DNA from: an uncultured Clostridia bacterium
GTDB lineage: Bacteria > Bacillota > Clostridia > Christensenellales > Borkfalkiaceae
Assembly: GCA_947628675.1 (NCBI GenBank)
Contig: CANRAR010000003.1
Span: 75,114 to 139,113 of the forward strand
Length of the DNA: 64,000 nucleotides
Direction: 5' to 3'
This document shows, piece after piece, positions 1 through 11,043 of the stretch (its first letter is position 1; the number at the start of each line of letters is the position of its first letter). The notes beneath the pieces are model-generated. The model saw nothing but the letters and a program-made list of their open reading frames with translations. It was not told where the DNA came from and searched no databases. A program made the position numbers and the translations under genes.

Positions 1-3000
1 ACGGCGACGATATTTCCATCCTCCGCCTCTCCTTTCTCTTGCGGGAACTCGGCGGCGCGCCGAGCGCCATGACGCCCGCGGGCACGTATACGGTGGTGCC
101 CGATTGGGACAACGAAAATTATGCGGTGGAATTTGCGGATGAACAATACGGGCACAACTTCCAATTTACCGTTCTTACGAAGAAGATCGAAGAAATTACT
201 TGGAGCGGCGCGGGCGCGTACACCTATTGCGGGGCGGCGCAGGCGTTCCCCACGGCGACGGCGGAGGGCGCTGTGCTCGAAGTCGGCATCAAGGAGTACC
301 GCGGCAGGGGCGACGGCGCGCTGTTTCGGGACGCGGGCACGTATGTATTCACCGCGAAACTGTCCGCCGCCGACGCGAAGAACTGCGAACTGACGGCGAG
401 CAATCTTGACTTTTCCGTTACGGTTTCGCCCAAGGCTCTCAGAGCAATTTGGACGGTGCAAAACTACGAATATTCGGGCGCGGCGCTCGCATTCCCCGCC
501 GCCACTGCTGCGACGGGCATCGAGGGCGAGGGGGAATTCGCCCTCCAAGTGACCGTGCAGGCGCACCCCGCGTGGGGCGGGGACGGCGAATTTCTCGTCG
601 CGGGCGACTATACCTTCTGGGCGGCGCTCGGCGCGGACGTCTACAATTACACGCTGAAAGCGGAAACGGCGAAAAGGGAGGTCACCGTGGCGAAGAAGAA
701 AGTCGCCGTGGCGTGGGGGAATGAGACCTACACCTATCGCGGCGAAATCATCCCCGCGGCGGAATACCCCACGGCGAAGGCGGGCGGCATCGCGCTCGAG
801 GTTTCGCTCGTCGGCGATATTGCCTTCCGCGATGCGGGCACGTACACCTTCACCGCGGCGCTCTCCGAGGCGGACGGGCACAACTACGAACTCACGGGGA
901 GCACCCATGCGTACGGCATCGGGAGGGCGACCCTTCCCGTGCAATGGTCGGGGAGCGGGAGCGGCTATACCTTCGTCTATGGCGAAGCGGCGGAGCCCGC
1001 GGCGCGCGCGGACGGCCTCGGCGAGGACGGGGAAATTCGCCTTCAAGTGACAATGCTCTCCCCCGCCGCGGGGGCGTTTGCGAACGTCGGCAAATACACC
1101 TTCCGTGCGGCGTTCGACGCGGCGGACGGAAACTACGAAGCGCTCGTCAACAATTACGACTTGGCAGGCGCGGAGCGGGAGTACGAGATCGTGCGGGCGA
1201 GCCTTGCGGCGAAACTTACAGCGGGCGTCTGCTTCGGCGACGCCATCGGAGAGGAAAATGTCACCGTCACGGTGGATGTTCACGGCCTGAAAAACGGCGA
1301 CGATTCGGAGAAGATCGGGGCGGCGGCGTATGCGGCGGCGAAGGGGTTCTTCCGATTCGGCGGCTATGAGGCGGGCGTGACGGGCGTCGGGACGGCGAAG
1401 AAAAAGGTCAGCGTCCAAAACAGCATCGAAAACGCGGGGCGCAGGAACTATGTGCTCCTCGAAAATTACACCGTCACGTTCGAAGAGGGCGAAATAATTG
1501 TGAGCCGCCGCAAAATTCGCATCGTGCTCGCGGGGGATCTCTTCAACACCTACGGCGACGAGGTGCGGGGCGCCTTTACGGCGGGCGCCGTCCGCGACGG
1601 CAAGCCGCAGGAGAAATGGTTCGGAGGCGCCGCGGATGAGGGGCTCCTTCAAGGCGCGCTCGCGTTTGCCTTCCAAGGCGCCACGGGCGGCGCGCGGGAA
1701 TACTATCCCCGCATGGCGGCGGGCGAATATACCGTCGTCGCCCGCTGGGCGGAGGGCAGTGCGCTCGCCGAAAACTACGAGATCGTGGGGTGCGACGGCG
1801 CGGAATATACCGTCAGGCGGAGGCCGCTCGCCGTGAACGTCCTCGCCGAAGTCATCTACGGCGACGCGCTCGGCGGGGAGAACGTGACCCTCACCGTGGG
1901 GAGCGGGCTCGTTTCGGGCGATGATGCCGAGGGGATCCTCGCGGAGGCGAAAGGGGCGGCGCACTTCGACTACGGCGGCTACCGCGCGGGCGTGACGGGC
2001 GTGGGAGATCCCATTCGGGTGACCGCCGCAGATGCGGACATCACGAATTACGCCGTGCAATACGTGAGCGCGGCGGGCAACCTCACCGTCTCGCCCCGCA
2101 AAATTATTGTGTACATCGGCGGCAGACTGCAACACGTCTACGGCGATACGCCCGTCCGCCCCGCGTTCCATGCGGACGGAAAAGCGCTACCCACCTTGCA
2201 GGCGGTGCGCACGGACGGCGCGGGCGATTGGTTCGGAAATGTCGCCGACGAAGAGGCGCTCGAGCGCGGGGCGGTGTACACCCTCGAGAGGGAGGAGCGC
2301 CGCGCGCTGGATGCGGGCGCGCCCGCGGGCGGGTACACGCTCACCCTCACATGGGAAAATAAAAATTACCAAGTCACGGCGGAGGGCGTTTCCTACAATG
2401 TGGAGAAAGCCGACCTCACCGTGGCGCTCGAAGCGCACGTCACCTACGGCGAGGAGATCGGAGCGCAAAACGTGACCGTCACGGTGGCGGACATTCACGC
2501 GCTGAAAAACGGCGACGGGAAGCAGGCCGTCGAGGAGGCGGCGCGGCGGGCGGCGGTCTTCGATTTCGGCGGATACCGTGCGGGGACGCCCGTGGCGAAT
2601 ACGGGCATCAAAGTGCGCGCGGCGGGGACGCTTCCCAACTACAACGTGACGTATGCGGAGTGCCCGCTCATCATCGGGGCGCGCGAGATCTCCGTGCGGC
2701 TCGCGGGCGAGGCGAGCGGCGAATATACGGGGCACGGGCAGGGTGTTTCCGTCCGCTTCGTCGGTCTGTACGAAGGCGACGAGGGGGAATTTTTGCTCGG
2801 CCGCGACTACAAAATTTCCTACACGGCGGACGGTGCGGCGGGGTCGTTCGAGGGCGCCCTTCCGCTCACCGCGGGAGGGTACTTCGCGGAAATCGGGCTT
2901 ACCATGTCCGAGGTCGCCGCCAATTACGCGCTTACGGGCGAGCGTTCGTTCGCGTATGAAATTTTGCCCGCGGCGATCGAAGAGAGGTTCACGAAGGGCT

Positions 3001-6000
3001 TCGAAAAATTCCGCAGTGCGCTGTATTCCGCAGACGACGGCGCGGCGCTGCCCCTCGAATTGCCCGCGCAGGGCACGGCTGCGTTCCCGCTCGTGCTGCG
3101 GGGCAACGACGGGGAGATCGTGAACAGGGTTGCTCTCCGCTACATTGTGCTCACCCACGCGGAGGACGGCGCGGCGCACGAGGCGCTCAACGGGAAGATA
3201 GAGGGCTTTCTCGCCTCGCTCCGCGCGGGCGCCACGGCGCTCGAGGGCGTGGAATACGCGGCGCACGTTCCGCCCGTCCGCGAGCCCGGCGGCTACTGCG
3301 TGTTCTTCGAGGCGACGGCGCCCAACCACGCGGCATATTACGGCTACTTTACCCTGCACATCTACCGCGAGCGGCTCACCGTCAAGATGGAGGAGGGCGG
3401 CCTGACGCTTACGGGCGAGTACGGCGATACGTATACGTACGGTGCGCTCTTCGACTTGGTGTTCGGGCACATCGAGAGCATCACGGCGACCGCGGCGGAC
3501 GGGTCTCTCTCGGCGAACAAGAAGGATGAATTCGGGGCGCAGCGCGAATGCTTCCGCTTCTACTTCACCGACGCGGCGGGCACGGAATACGCCGCGGGCG
3601 ACGTGCTCCCCGCAAACAAAATTTATACGCTCAACGTGCGCTACTTCAAGGCGGGCGCGGAGGGCGCGGAGAATTTCATCGAGTTCGTGTGGGAGGGCGG
3701 CAACGCGCCCACCATGGAAGTTGCGCCGCGCGCCCTTGTTCTCACCCTCGGCGGGAGCAGGGTGCACCAATACGGCGCGGAAACGCTCGGCACGATCGAG
3801 GCGACTGCCGCCTGCAAGCAAACGCCAAACGGCGGCGTGAACGCGGAGGGGCTCATCGGCGGCGACACCGTGGAGGGCTTACACCTCGCCTTCACCCTCG
3901 CGCGCGGCGAAAGGACGGGGCTCCCCTTGGGGCGGGAGTTGGAAGTCGGCGCGTATTCCATCGAGGTGGAGTGCGGCAACGGCAACTATACCGTGGAAGA
4001 GGTTGCGGGCGCGACGTACACGGTGACGCCGGGCGAACTCATTGCGGAGGTGACGGCGGAGGTCGTCTACGGCGATGCACTCGGGCGGGACAACGTAACA
4101 GTGAACATCGTGGGCGGGCTCGCCCCGTGGGACGACGGGGCGGCGCTCGCCGAAGAAATTTTCGGCGCGGGCAACTTTCTCTTTGAAGGCTACACGCGGG
4201 GCGGAACGCATACGGGCGAGAAGGGCGCCAAGGTGCGCGCCGAGCGCCTCTCCGTCGGCAACTACATCGTGATTTTTACGGCGGGCGAAGTCACCGTGAA
4301 GCCGCGCTCCATCAGGGTGCGTCTTTCGGGCGGCACCAACGTGTACGGCGCGGAGCGGCACGGGGAGATCTCGGCGACCGCGGTGCGCGCGGACGGCGCG
4401 GGCAGGGAGATTGTAGGTGATACGTGGTACGGGAATGAAGGCGACGCGCTCGACTTCACCTACCGCTTTCGGGCGGCGGGAGGCGAGGCGGCGGAGTACA
4501 CCCGCACGATGGGGGCGGGCAAGTACACCCTCGTCATCGTGTGGGAGAATGCCGACTACGTCATCGTGGCGACGGACGGCGCGGAACATTACACCGTGAC
4601 CCCCGCCACGCTCACCTATCCCGTCCCCGCGGGCGGGCAATACAGCGGCGCGGCGCGCGACCTTATGGAGACGCTGACGGGCGTCGCCGATGAGACATTG
4701 CACCGCGGCGCCGATTACGACGTCTTCTACAACGGCGCGAAGTACGACGGGCTCACGCAGAGCATCCTTCCGAGGAACGTGGGCGAGTACACCGTGCGCA
4801 TCGCACTCACGGGCGAGGCCGAAAGGAACTATGTGCTCGCCGCGGAGAGTTTCCTCTACACCATCGCAAGGCGCGAACTGGAACGCCCCGCGGGCGGGGA
4901 TCTCACGGTGGACTACGACGGTGCGGCGCACGAACTCACGGTGAACGGCTTCGACGAAAAGACGATGCAGGTCTCGGGCGACCATGTAGACCCCGCGAGC
5001 GCAAGGGTGACCGCCACGGCGGTCGGCAGGTACACCGTCACAATCAAACTGCGCGATCTTGCGAATTACTGCTGGGTGGGCGGCGCGCAGGAAGCCCTCT
5101 CGTTCACGCTCACGATCTCCGCCGTCGAGATCGCGGAAAACGAAAAATTCGACGCCCTGCGGTATCGGGAATACCTGTACGACCCGAGCGGCGCCACGCT
5201 CGACCTCGCCCTGCCCGCGGTGGGCAGCGACGCCTTCCCCTTCACCGTCCCGGGCGGCGGCGCGGCGGAAATTTTCTACCTCGTGGAGGAGCACAAGGAG
5301 GGCGCGCACGACGAAGCGGCGATCGAGGCTCGCCTCGAAGAGTTGAAGGGCGGCAGGGCTGCTGGGTGGCACACCGCCGATGCCACGATGCGCGTCAATG
5401 CGCCCATGGGCTATTGCGTCTACTTCCTGATCCAAAGCGACAACCACAAGCCCTATTACGGCTACTATTCGGTGCACATCTACCGTGAGGAGATCACCGT
5501 CTACTTGGATGAGAGCGTCGCGGACGGGCACTTCCCCGACGTGGAGTACGGCGACGCCGCCCACACGCAGGCAGCCCTGCGCGAAGGGCTGTGCGGGCAC
5601 ATTCAAGAGGCGGTGGCGGGCGCGGCGCCCGATGCGGGGAGCACACTCGGGACGAAGTCCTTGGGCGCGCGGCTTGACGGGCGGTACTTCCAATTCTATC
5701 TCATCGACGAAGCGGGCAACGAGTATGCGTTCGGCGATGCGGACGGCGGAGACCGCCTCCCCGTGGGCACCTACAAGATAGGGGTGAGATACCTCTTGAA
5801 CGGGGAGGAGAGCGACTACGTCCGCTTCCGTTGGCACGGCGCACAGCCCGACTTCAAAATAGTTCCGAGGAGGATAGAACTTTCCGTCTCGTTCGAGGGG
5901 CACACGTACGGCGAAACGCCCAAGGCGCTTTCGGAGCAGGCGACGCTCACCGCCGTCCGCGCAGACGGTGCAGAGGGGACTTGGTACGGCAAGCGCGGCG

Positions 6001-7163
6001 AAACGCTCGGCGGGCTCGGGCTCGTCTTCTCCCTGCGCAGCCGCGGCGAACTCTTGCTCGGGAGCCACATGGATGCGGGCGAGTACGATGTACAGGTAAG
6101 TTGGAGCAATCAAAACTACGAAATTTTGCCCGTCTCCCTCCAATATACCGTGCGCCCGCGTATCCTCACCGCCGACTTCGGCGCATTCGACGGGCTCGTC
6201 TACGGCGGGGAGAACGCCCCCGCGGTGCGCATCGTGAGCGGCATCTTTGAGCGCGACGAGGTGGGGCTCATCCTCTCCTATGCGGGCACGGCGAACGACG
6301 GTACGCCGTATGCGGGGAGCGAACTTCCCACGCGCGCGGGCGACTACACCGTGGCGGTGCAACTCGCGGGCGGGCAGAGCAAAAATTACGCGCTGAACAT
6401 CTCCGCCCATCCCTTCACGATCGCGCGCGCCGTCTACGATATGAGCGGGGTGCGCTTTGAGAGCGGCACGTTCAGGGAGGACGGTACACCGCACGGGCTT
6501 GCGGCAACGGGGCTCCCCGCGGGCGTCACGGCGCAGTACGCGGGCAACGGGCAGACCGAGCCCGGGGTCTATGAGGTGGTCGCGCAATTTCTCGGCGACT
6601 ACAACAACTATGAGGAGATCCCCGCGCGCACGGCGACGCTCACCGTCCTGCGGACGAGGCTACAGTCCTCCTTCGAGGGGGCGAATACGCGGAGCGCTTT
6701 GCCCGATGCCGTCGTGGAGAGCGAAGAGGGGTTGGATCCCGCGGTGGAACTGCGCCTGCGAGAGGGCGGGCAAGAGACGGAGCGCGCCGTAACGGAGAGC
6801 GCGGCATTCGGCGGCGGGCTCGCGGGGATCTACGAGATGCGCCTCGTGCAGGACGGCGCGGAGGTGGAGGCTGCGGGCGCCTTCACGGTGCGGCTGCGCA
6901 TTCCCGAGTCCCTGCGCGGGCGGGAGTTCACCGTTCTCGCCGTGCGGGGCGCGGGCGCCGCGGCGGAGGTCACCGCCATCGATTACACGGTGGAGGGCGA
7001 CTACATCGTCGTCACCTTAAACGGTTTCTCCGCGCTCGCCTTCACCTATCCCAAAACTTCGCTCGGGATGCCCATCGGCCTTGCCGCCTTGGCGCTGGCG
7101 CTCGGCGTTGCCGCGTTGGCGTTTGAACTCAAAAGTATACGGAAGAGAAGGAAAAAAGCATGA
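1..7163 (+). CDS. Giant MBG/YDG-repeat surface protein, 5' partial
   Basis: The frame is open at the left edge (first full codon at position 3), so the N-terminus and any signal peptide lie outside; about 2,386 residues are visible. The protein is a chain of Ig-like beta-sandwich repeats of the MBG/YDG kind. Each has a VTYGD or VYGDALG strand, an AGTYTF-type strand and a closing NYEL or NYVV strand, many joined by V-PR-I-V-L-G linkers. A larger unit is duplicated (about 2980-3470 and 5130-5540), each copy carrying GYCV(F/Y)F and YYGY. The last 40 residues are a hydrophobic helix followed by a basic tail (KSIRKRRKKA), so the protein is probably anchored in the membrane; I see no LPxTG motif. 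Its stop overlaps the next start as ATGA. Adhesion or surface-layer function is inferred from the repeat type only. Confidence 0.8.
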   Translation, partial: GDDISILRLSFLLRELGGAPSAMTPAGTYTVVPDWDNENYAVEFADEQYGHNFQFTVLTKKIEEITWSGAGAYTYCGAAQAFPTATAEGAVLEVGIKEYRGRGDGALFRDAGTYVFTAKLSAADAKNCELTASNLDFSVTVSPKALRAIWTVQNYEYSGAALAFPAATAATGIEGEGEFALQVTVQAHPAWGGDGEFLVAGDYTFWAALGADVYNYTLKAETAKREVTVAKKKVAVAWGNETYTYRGEIIPAAEYPTAKAGGIALEVSLVGDIAFRDAGTYTFTAALSEADGHNYELTGSTHAYGIGRATLPVQWSGSGSGYTFVYGEAAEPAARADGLGEDGEIRLQVTMLSPAAGAFANVGKYTFRAAFDAADGNYEALVNNYDLAGAEREYEIVRASLAAKLTAGVCFGDAIGEENVTVTVDVHGLKNGDDSEKIGAAAYAAAKGFFRFGGYEAGVTGVGTAKKKVSVQNSIENAGRRNYVLLENYTVTFEEGEIIVSRRKIRIVLAGDLFNTYGDEVRGAFTAGAVRDGKPQEKWFGGAADEGLLQGALAFAFQGATGGAREYYPRMAAGEYTVVARWAEGSALAENYEIVGCDGAEYTVRRRPLAVNVLAEVIYGDALGGENVTLTVGSGLVSGDDAEGILAEAKGAAHFDYGGYRAGVTGVGDPIRVTAADADITNYAVQYVSAAGNLTVSPRKIIVYIGGRLQHVYGDTPVRPAFHADGKALPTLQAVRTDGAGDWFGNVADEEALERGAVYTLEREERRALDAGAPAGGYTLTLTWENKNYQVTAEGVSYNVEKADLTVALEAHVTYGEEIGAQNVTVTVADIHALKNGDGKQAVEEAARRAAVFDFGGYRAGTPVANTGIKVRAAGTLPNYNVTYAECPLIIGAREISVRLAGEASGEYTGHGQGVSVRFVGLYEGDEGEFLLGRDYKISYTADGAAGSFEGALPLTAGGYFAEIGLTMSEVAANYALTGERSFAYEILPAAIEERFTKGFEKFRSALYSADDGAALPLELPAQGTAAFPLVLRGNDGEIVNRVALRYIVLTHAEDGAAHEALNGKIEGFLASLRAGATALEGVEYAAHVPPVREPGGYCVFFEATAPNHAAYYGYFTLHIYRERLTVKMEEGGLTLTGEYGDTYTYGALFDLVFGHIESITATAADGSLSANKKDEFGAQRECFRFYFTDAAGTEYAAGDVLPANKIYTLNVRYFKAGAEGAENFIEFVWEGGNAPTMEVAPRALVLTLGGSRVHQYGAETLGTIEATAACKQTPNGGVNAEGLIGGDTVEGLHLAFTLARGERTGLPLGRELEVGAYSIEVECGNGNYTVEEVAGATYTVTPGELIAEVTAEVVYGDALGRDNVTVNIVGGLAPWDDGAALAEEIFGAGNFLFEGYTRGGTHTGEKGAKVRAERLSVGNYIVIFTAGEVTVKPRSIRVRLSGGTNVYGAERHGEISATAVRADGAGREIVGDTWYGNEGDALDFTYRFRAAGGEAAEYTRTMGAGKYTLVIVWENADYVIVATDGAEHYTVTPATLTYPVPAGGQYSGAARDLMETLTGVADETLHRGADYDVFYNGAKYDGLTQSILPRNVGEYTVRIALTGEAERNYVLAAESFLYTIARRELERPAGGDLTVDYDGAAHELTVNGFDEKTMQVSGDHVDPASARVTATAVGRYTVTIKLRDLANYCWVGGAQEALSFTLTISAVEIAENEKFDALRYREYLYDPSGATLDLALPAVGSDAFPFTVPGGGAAEIFYLVEEHKEGAHDEAAIEARLEELKGGRAAGWHTADATMRVNAPMGYCVYFLIQSDNHKPYYGYYSVHIYREEITVYLDESVADGHFPDVEYGDAAHTQAALREGLCGHIQEAVAGAAPDAGSTLGTKSLGARLDGRYFQFYLIDEAGNEYAFGDADGGDRLPVGTYKIGVRYLLNGEESDYVRFRWHGAQPDFKIVPRRIELSVSFEGHTYGETPKALSEQATLTAVRADGAEGTWYGKRGETLGGLGLVFSLRSRGELLLGSHMDAGEYDVQVSWSNQNYEILPVSLQYTVRPRILTADFGAFDGLVYGGENAPAVRIVSGIFERDEVGLILSYAGTANDGTPYAGSELPTRAGDYTVAVQLAGGQSKNYALNISAHPFTIARAVYDMSGVRFESGTFREDGTPHGLAATGLPAGVTAQYAGNGQTEPGVYEVVAQFLGDYNNYEEIPARTATLTVLRTRLQSSFEGANTRSALPDAVVESEEGLDPAVELRLREGGQETERAVTESAAFGGGLAGIYEMRLVQDGAEVEAAGAFTVRLRIPESLRGREFTVLAVRGAGAAAEVTAIDYTVEGDYIVVTLNGFSALAFTYPKTSLGMPIGLAALALALGVAALAFELKSIRKRRKKA

Positions 7164-7510
7164 ATTTGTTGGTCTATTTTGAAAATTCCGAATATATCGT
7201 CCTGATCGTGCTCGTCGTGGCGGCTGCCGCGGTGTTGGGAGCCGCCGCCGCGGGGGCGTTCTTCCTCGCCTACCTGCACCGCCACCCGCGCGAAATGCAG
7301 CCACCCGTATCCGCGGAGACGTTTGCGGGGGAAATTCCAACCGCACCCGCAGAGGAAGTTTCAACCGCTCCCGCGGAGGAAATTCCCACCGCACCTTCGG
7401 AAGAAGTTCCCGCCGCACCCACAGAGGAAATTCCAACCGCCTCCATAGAGCAACCCCCCGAACCCTCCGCAGAACAAGCCCCCGCCCCGCCCGCAGGGGA
7501 GGGCGTGTAA
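7160..7510 (+). CDS. Small membrane protein with Pro/Ala/Glu repeat tail
   Basis: This 116-residue protein starts inside the stop codon of the giant surface protein (ATGA overlap), so the two are translationally coupled. Residues about 12-37 form one membrane helix (IVLIVLVVAAAAVLGAAAAG). The rest is a low-complexity tail of 9-10-residue units of the form EEIPTAPAEEVSTAP, repeated about five times. I do not recognise a family. The coupling suggests a partner or anchor for the upstream repeat protein; that is inference. The tail repeat is also visible in the DNA as a short tandem array. Confidence 0.65.
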   Translation: MNLLVYFENSEYIVLIVLVVAAAAVLGAAAAGAFFLAYLHRHPREMQPPVSAETFAGEIPTAPAEEVSTAPAEEIPTAPSEEVPAAPTEEIPTASIEQPPEPSAEQAPAPPAGEGV

Positions 7511-7623
7511 ACTGCGGCTCCAAGGACTGCATGGCGGGGCTTTCCCGCTCAAATTATAAGTTTTACTTATACTTTCTATAAGTTTTCGTTCAGGGCGGAA
7601 TGCCCGCAGCGGCGCGCGAACTT

Positions 7624-9031
<1,408 letters not shown>

Positions 9032-9082
9032 CCGTATCTCCCGCCCCCGCGCGCCATTCTGCTTCGCCCCCTGCATGGATAC

Positions 9083-9142
9083 CGCGTCATTCTGAGTGGG
9101 GCGTAGCCCCCGAAGAATCCCGATGGGTGAAGTCCGACCCCT
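9083..9142 (-). repeat. Dispersed hairpin repeat R1, copy a
   Basis: This is an R1 copy: arms GTCATTCT and AGAATCCC flank a partly self-complementary core with a GTA loop, followed by GAAGTCCGACC. Other copies are at 15478, 33790, 43121 and 52390. It follows gdhA directly. Confidence 0.7.
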
Positions 9143-9200
9143 CATACCGAGCCAATCGCCCGCCGACGCATAGCGTCGGCGGGCGATTGGCGAGTGTATC
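9140..9200. repeat. Dispersed hairpin repeat R4, copy a (18-bp perfect stem)
   Basis: Arms CTCATACCGAG and CGAGTGTATCTT flank a perfect 18-bp inverted repeat (9152-9169 and 9173-9190) with an ATA loop. The stem could also terminate gdhA transcription, although no long T-run follows. It abuts R1 copy a. Confidence 0.7.
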
Positions 9201-9430
9201 TTAAAAAATTTCCAACTTTTTTCAAAAAATATGGCATATACATCCGACGGGGCGAAAAATTTGTGGTATCATTACATTGTAAAGGAAAAGAGTGACGCGG
9301 AAAGCGCGCCCGTGTGAAAAAAGCGCCCCGCTGCAACGCGCGCGGCTGCCGCGAGGGCGGCGGCAGCGCGCGGAGCAGCGGGGCGCTTTAAGTGGGGAAT
9401 TTTAATATTTTTTGTCCCCGTATTTTTTTT
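9201..9430. other. Intergenic stretch with a large GC-rich hairpin
   Basis: A 15-bp perfect stem (9320-9334 with 9375-9389) encloses a second, imperfect GC-rich stem (9337-9352 with 9357-9372). It is flanked by A-runs on the left and TTTA on the right. A possible -10 (TATCAT) lies near 9266 and a weak GTG start with AAGGAAAAG near 9292. It could be an intrinsic terminator or a short structured RNA. I see no convincing coding gene. Confidence 0.4.
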
Positions 9431-9607
9431 GCATTTTGCTTTTCGCACAGGCATAATTTTTATCTTGTCTTTTCGCATTTTTCTTTTCCCGCGGTCGTAA
9501 TTTTCATCTTATATTTTTGCATTTTGCCTTTTGTACAGGCGTATTTTTCATCTCGTATTTCTTGTATTTTGCTTTTCGCGCGGGCGTAATTTTTGTCCCG
9601 CATTTGG
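9431..9607. repeat. Degenerate 44-45 bp tandem repeat, four copies
   Basis: Units begin at 9431, 9475, 9519 and 9564, each starting G(C/T)ATTTTGCTTTT and carrying a GGCGTAATTTTT-like middle. A fainter unit precedes them (from about 9395). The array is strongly T-rich on the plus strand and ends at the -35 box of the next gene. Confidence 0.7.
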
Positions 9608-9636
9608 TTGTATTTTCCGAGTTCCTATGATATACT
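9608..9636 (+). promoter_or_regulatory. Promoter of the DUF368 gene
   Basis: TTGTAT (9608-9613) and TATACT (9631-9636) are 17 bp apart. The predicted transcription start, about 9643, is only 3 bases before the ATG at 9646, leaving no room for a ribosome binding site. Confidence 0.6.
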
Positions 9637-9645
9637 GATACCAAT

Positions 9646-10776
9646 ATGGAAGAGAACAAGCAGTCCGCGGAGCCCGAGCAAGCCGAGCCTGCCTCAAAGA
9701 GTATGCCCGAAATTAAGCCCGCCTCAAAGAGCGCGCCGCACATCGAGGTCGTACCCGCCGAGCAAATTTCCGAAGGCGCATCCGAGGCTACTTCGGAGAA
9801 TGCGCCCGAAAATGCGCCCGAGGCAACTTCGGAAAGCGCGCCCGTGCCCGAAAACGCGCCTGAAAATGTGCCCGCGCAAAAGCCCAATAAACTCGTCGAA
9901 TTCCTCGCCAACGTTCTGCGCGGGGCGGCGATCGGCGTCGCGTTCATCATTCCGGGATTTTCGGGCGGGTCGGTCGCGGCGATCCTCGGCATCTACGAAA
10001 AACTCGTTGGCAGCATTGCCGATATCTTCAAAAAATTCAAGCAGAGTATTCTCTTTTTACTGCCCATTCTGCTCGGCATGGTGTTGGGCATCGCCGCGCT
10101 CATCTTCCCCATTCAGTGGGGGCTCGCGCACTATCCCATTCCCACGGTCACGCTGTTCGTGGGGCTGTCAATCGGCGGGCTTCCCTCCATCACGGAGAAG
10201 GTGAAGGGGAAGCCGCAATGGCACAACGCCGTTGCCTTTCTCATTCCGTGCGCCGTTGCGGCGTGTATGCTCTTTTTGCCGACGGGGCATAACGTCGATC
10301 TCTTCCACCTGCCCGCGAGCGGCTACTTTCTTCTCATTCTCATCGGTGCGGTGGGGGCGTGTGCGTTGGTCGTGCCCGGCATCTCGGGCTCCATGCTCCT
10401 TCTCATCTTCGGCTACTATACGCCGCTTGTCGAACTCGTCACGAAGAACCTCATCCGCGGGCAGAACGTCGGCATCTCCATCGCCGTGCTCGCGTGTGCG
10501 GGCGTGGGCGTCCTCGTCGGGTTCTTCGCCATTTCCGTGCTCATGAAATTTTTGTTGAAGAAATTCCCCCGCGGCACCTACTTTGCGATCTTGGGCTTTA
10601 TTCTGGGCTCCGTTGTGGCGGTGTACTTCACCACGGTGAAAAACACCGACGCCGCGCTCGCCTACCTCTATGCAAGCCCGTGGTATTGGGTGGTGACGGT
10701 GCTGCTTTTATTTGTCGGCATTGCGCTCTCGTACGCGCTCGTTTGGTACGCCCGCAAAAAACAGAACAAAAAATAA
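9646..10776 (+). CDS. popT: DUF368 (PopT-family) undecaprenyl-phosphate translocase
   Basis: The protein has 376 residues. DUF368 proteins recycle the lipid carrier undecaprenyl phosphate across the membrane for cell-wall synthesis; that role is family knowledge. Residues about 86-376 match the family: LRGAAIGVAFIIPGFSGGSVA near the start, a second internal repeat ALVVPGISGSMLLLIFGYY, and about eight to ten hydrophobic helices. The first 85 residues are an unusual acidic Ala/Pro/Ser/Glu-rich extension with repeats such as SEATSENAPENAPE. The ATG at 9646 has no ribosome binding site and sits 3 bases from the predicted transcript start, so a leaderless message or a later internal start are both possible. 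The convergent tnaA gene lies downstream beyond a shared terminator. Confidence 0.85.
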   Translation: MEENKQSAEPEQAEPASKSMPEIKPASKSAPHIEVVPAEQISEGASEATSENAPENAPEATSESAPVPENAPENVPAQKPNKLVEFLANVLRGAAIGVAFIIPGFSGGSVAAILGIYEKLVGSIADIFKKFKQSILFLLPILLGMVLGIAALIFPIQWGLAHYPIPTVTLFVGLSIGGLPSITEKVKGKPQWHNAVAFLIPCAVAACMLFLPTGHNVDLFHLPASGYFLLILIGAVGACALVVPGISGSMLLLIFGYYTPLVELVTKNLIRGQNVGISIAVLACAGVGVLVGFFAISVLMKFLLKKFPRGTYFAILGFILGSVVAVYFTTVKNTDAALAYLYASPWYWVVTVLLLFVGIALSYALVWYARKKQNKK

Positions 10777-10878
10777 AGGTAAAATAAAAATAAAGGAAAG
10801 ACATAACAAAAATAAAGAAAAATAAAAAATAAAGAAAGATTAAAAAAAGATAGAACAAAAAATAAAGGTAGAACAAAT
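10777..10878. repeat. A/G-rich simple repeat tract
   Basis: About 100 bases of AAATAAAG-like units, purine-only on the plus strand apart from T, lie between the DUF368 stop and the terminator. No gene is visible in it. Confidence 0.55.
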
Positions 10879-10916
10879 AAAAAAATGCCGCCAACTTCAG
10901 TCGGCGGCATTTTTTA
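10879..10916. terminator. Bidirectional intrinsic terminator
   Basis: AAAAAATGCCGCC and GGCGGCATTTTTT pair around a 10-base loop. The A-run and T-run serve both the plus-strand DUF368 gene and the convergent tnaA gene. Confidence 0.85.
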
Positions 10917-10930
10917 CACATGGGGTGCGG

Positions 10931-11043
10931 TTTCTATAAATGTGCAAGTTTTCCAAAAAGCGCAAATTCCTATGCAAGGAATGCAAGTTTTTATAGGGGC
11001 GCAAATTTTATAGAGGCACAAATTTTTATGCGAGGGGTGCGAG
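10931..11043. repeat. 17-21 bp tandem repeat overlapping the tnaA 3' end
   Basis: Six degenerate units of the form TTTTTATAGGGGCGCAAA follow one another. The last unit includes the tnaA stop codon (complement of 11026-11028), so the array has reached into the coding end. Confidence 0.55.

Noticed and set aside
2187..6587. Long open frames on the minus strand (544 and 902 codons) opposite the giant surface protein
   Set aside because: They lack recognisable domains, ribosome binding sites and plausible starts, and arise from the G+C-rich codon pattern of the plus-strand gene.
9292..9400. Short GTG-started frame of about 36 codons
   Set aside because: It is almost wholly made of the GC-rich hairpin and has only a weak ribosome binding site.
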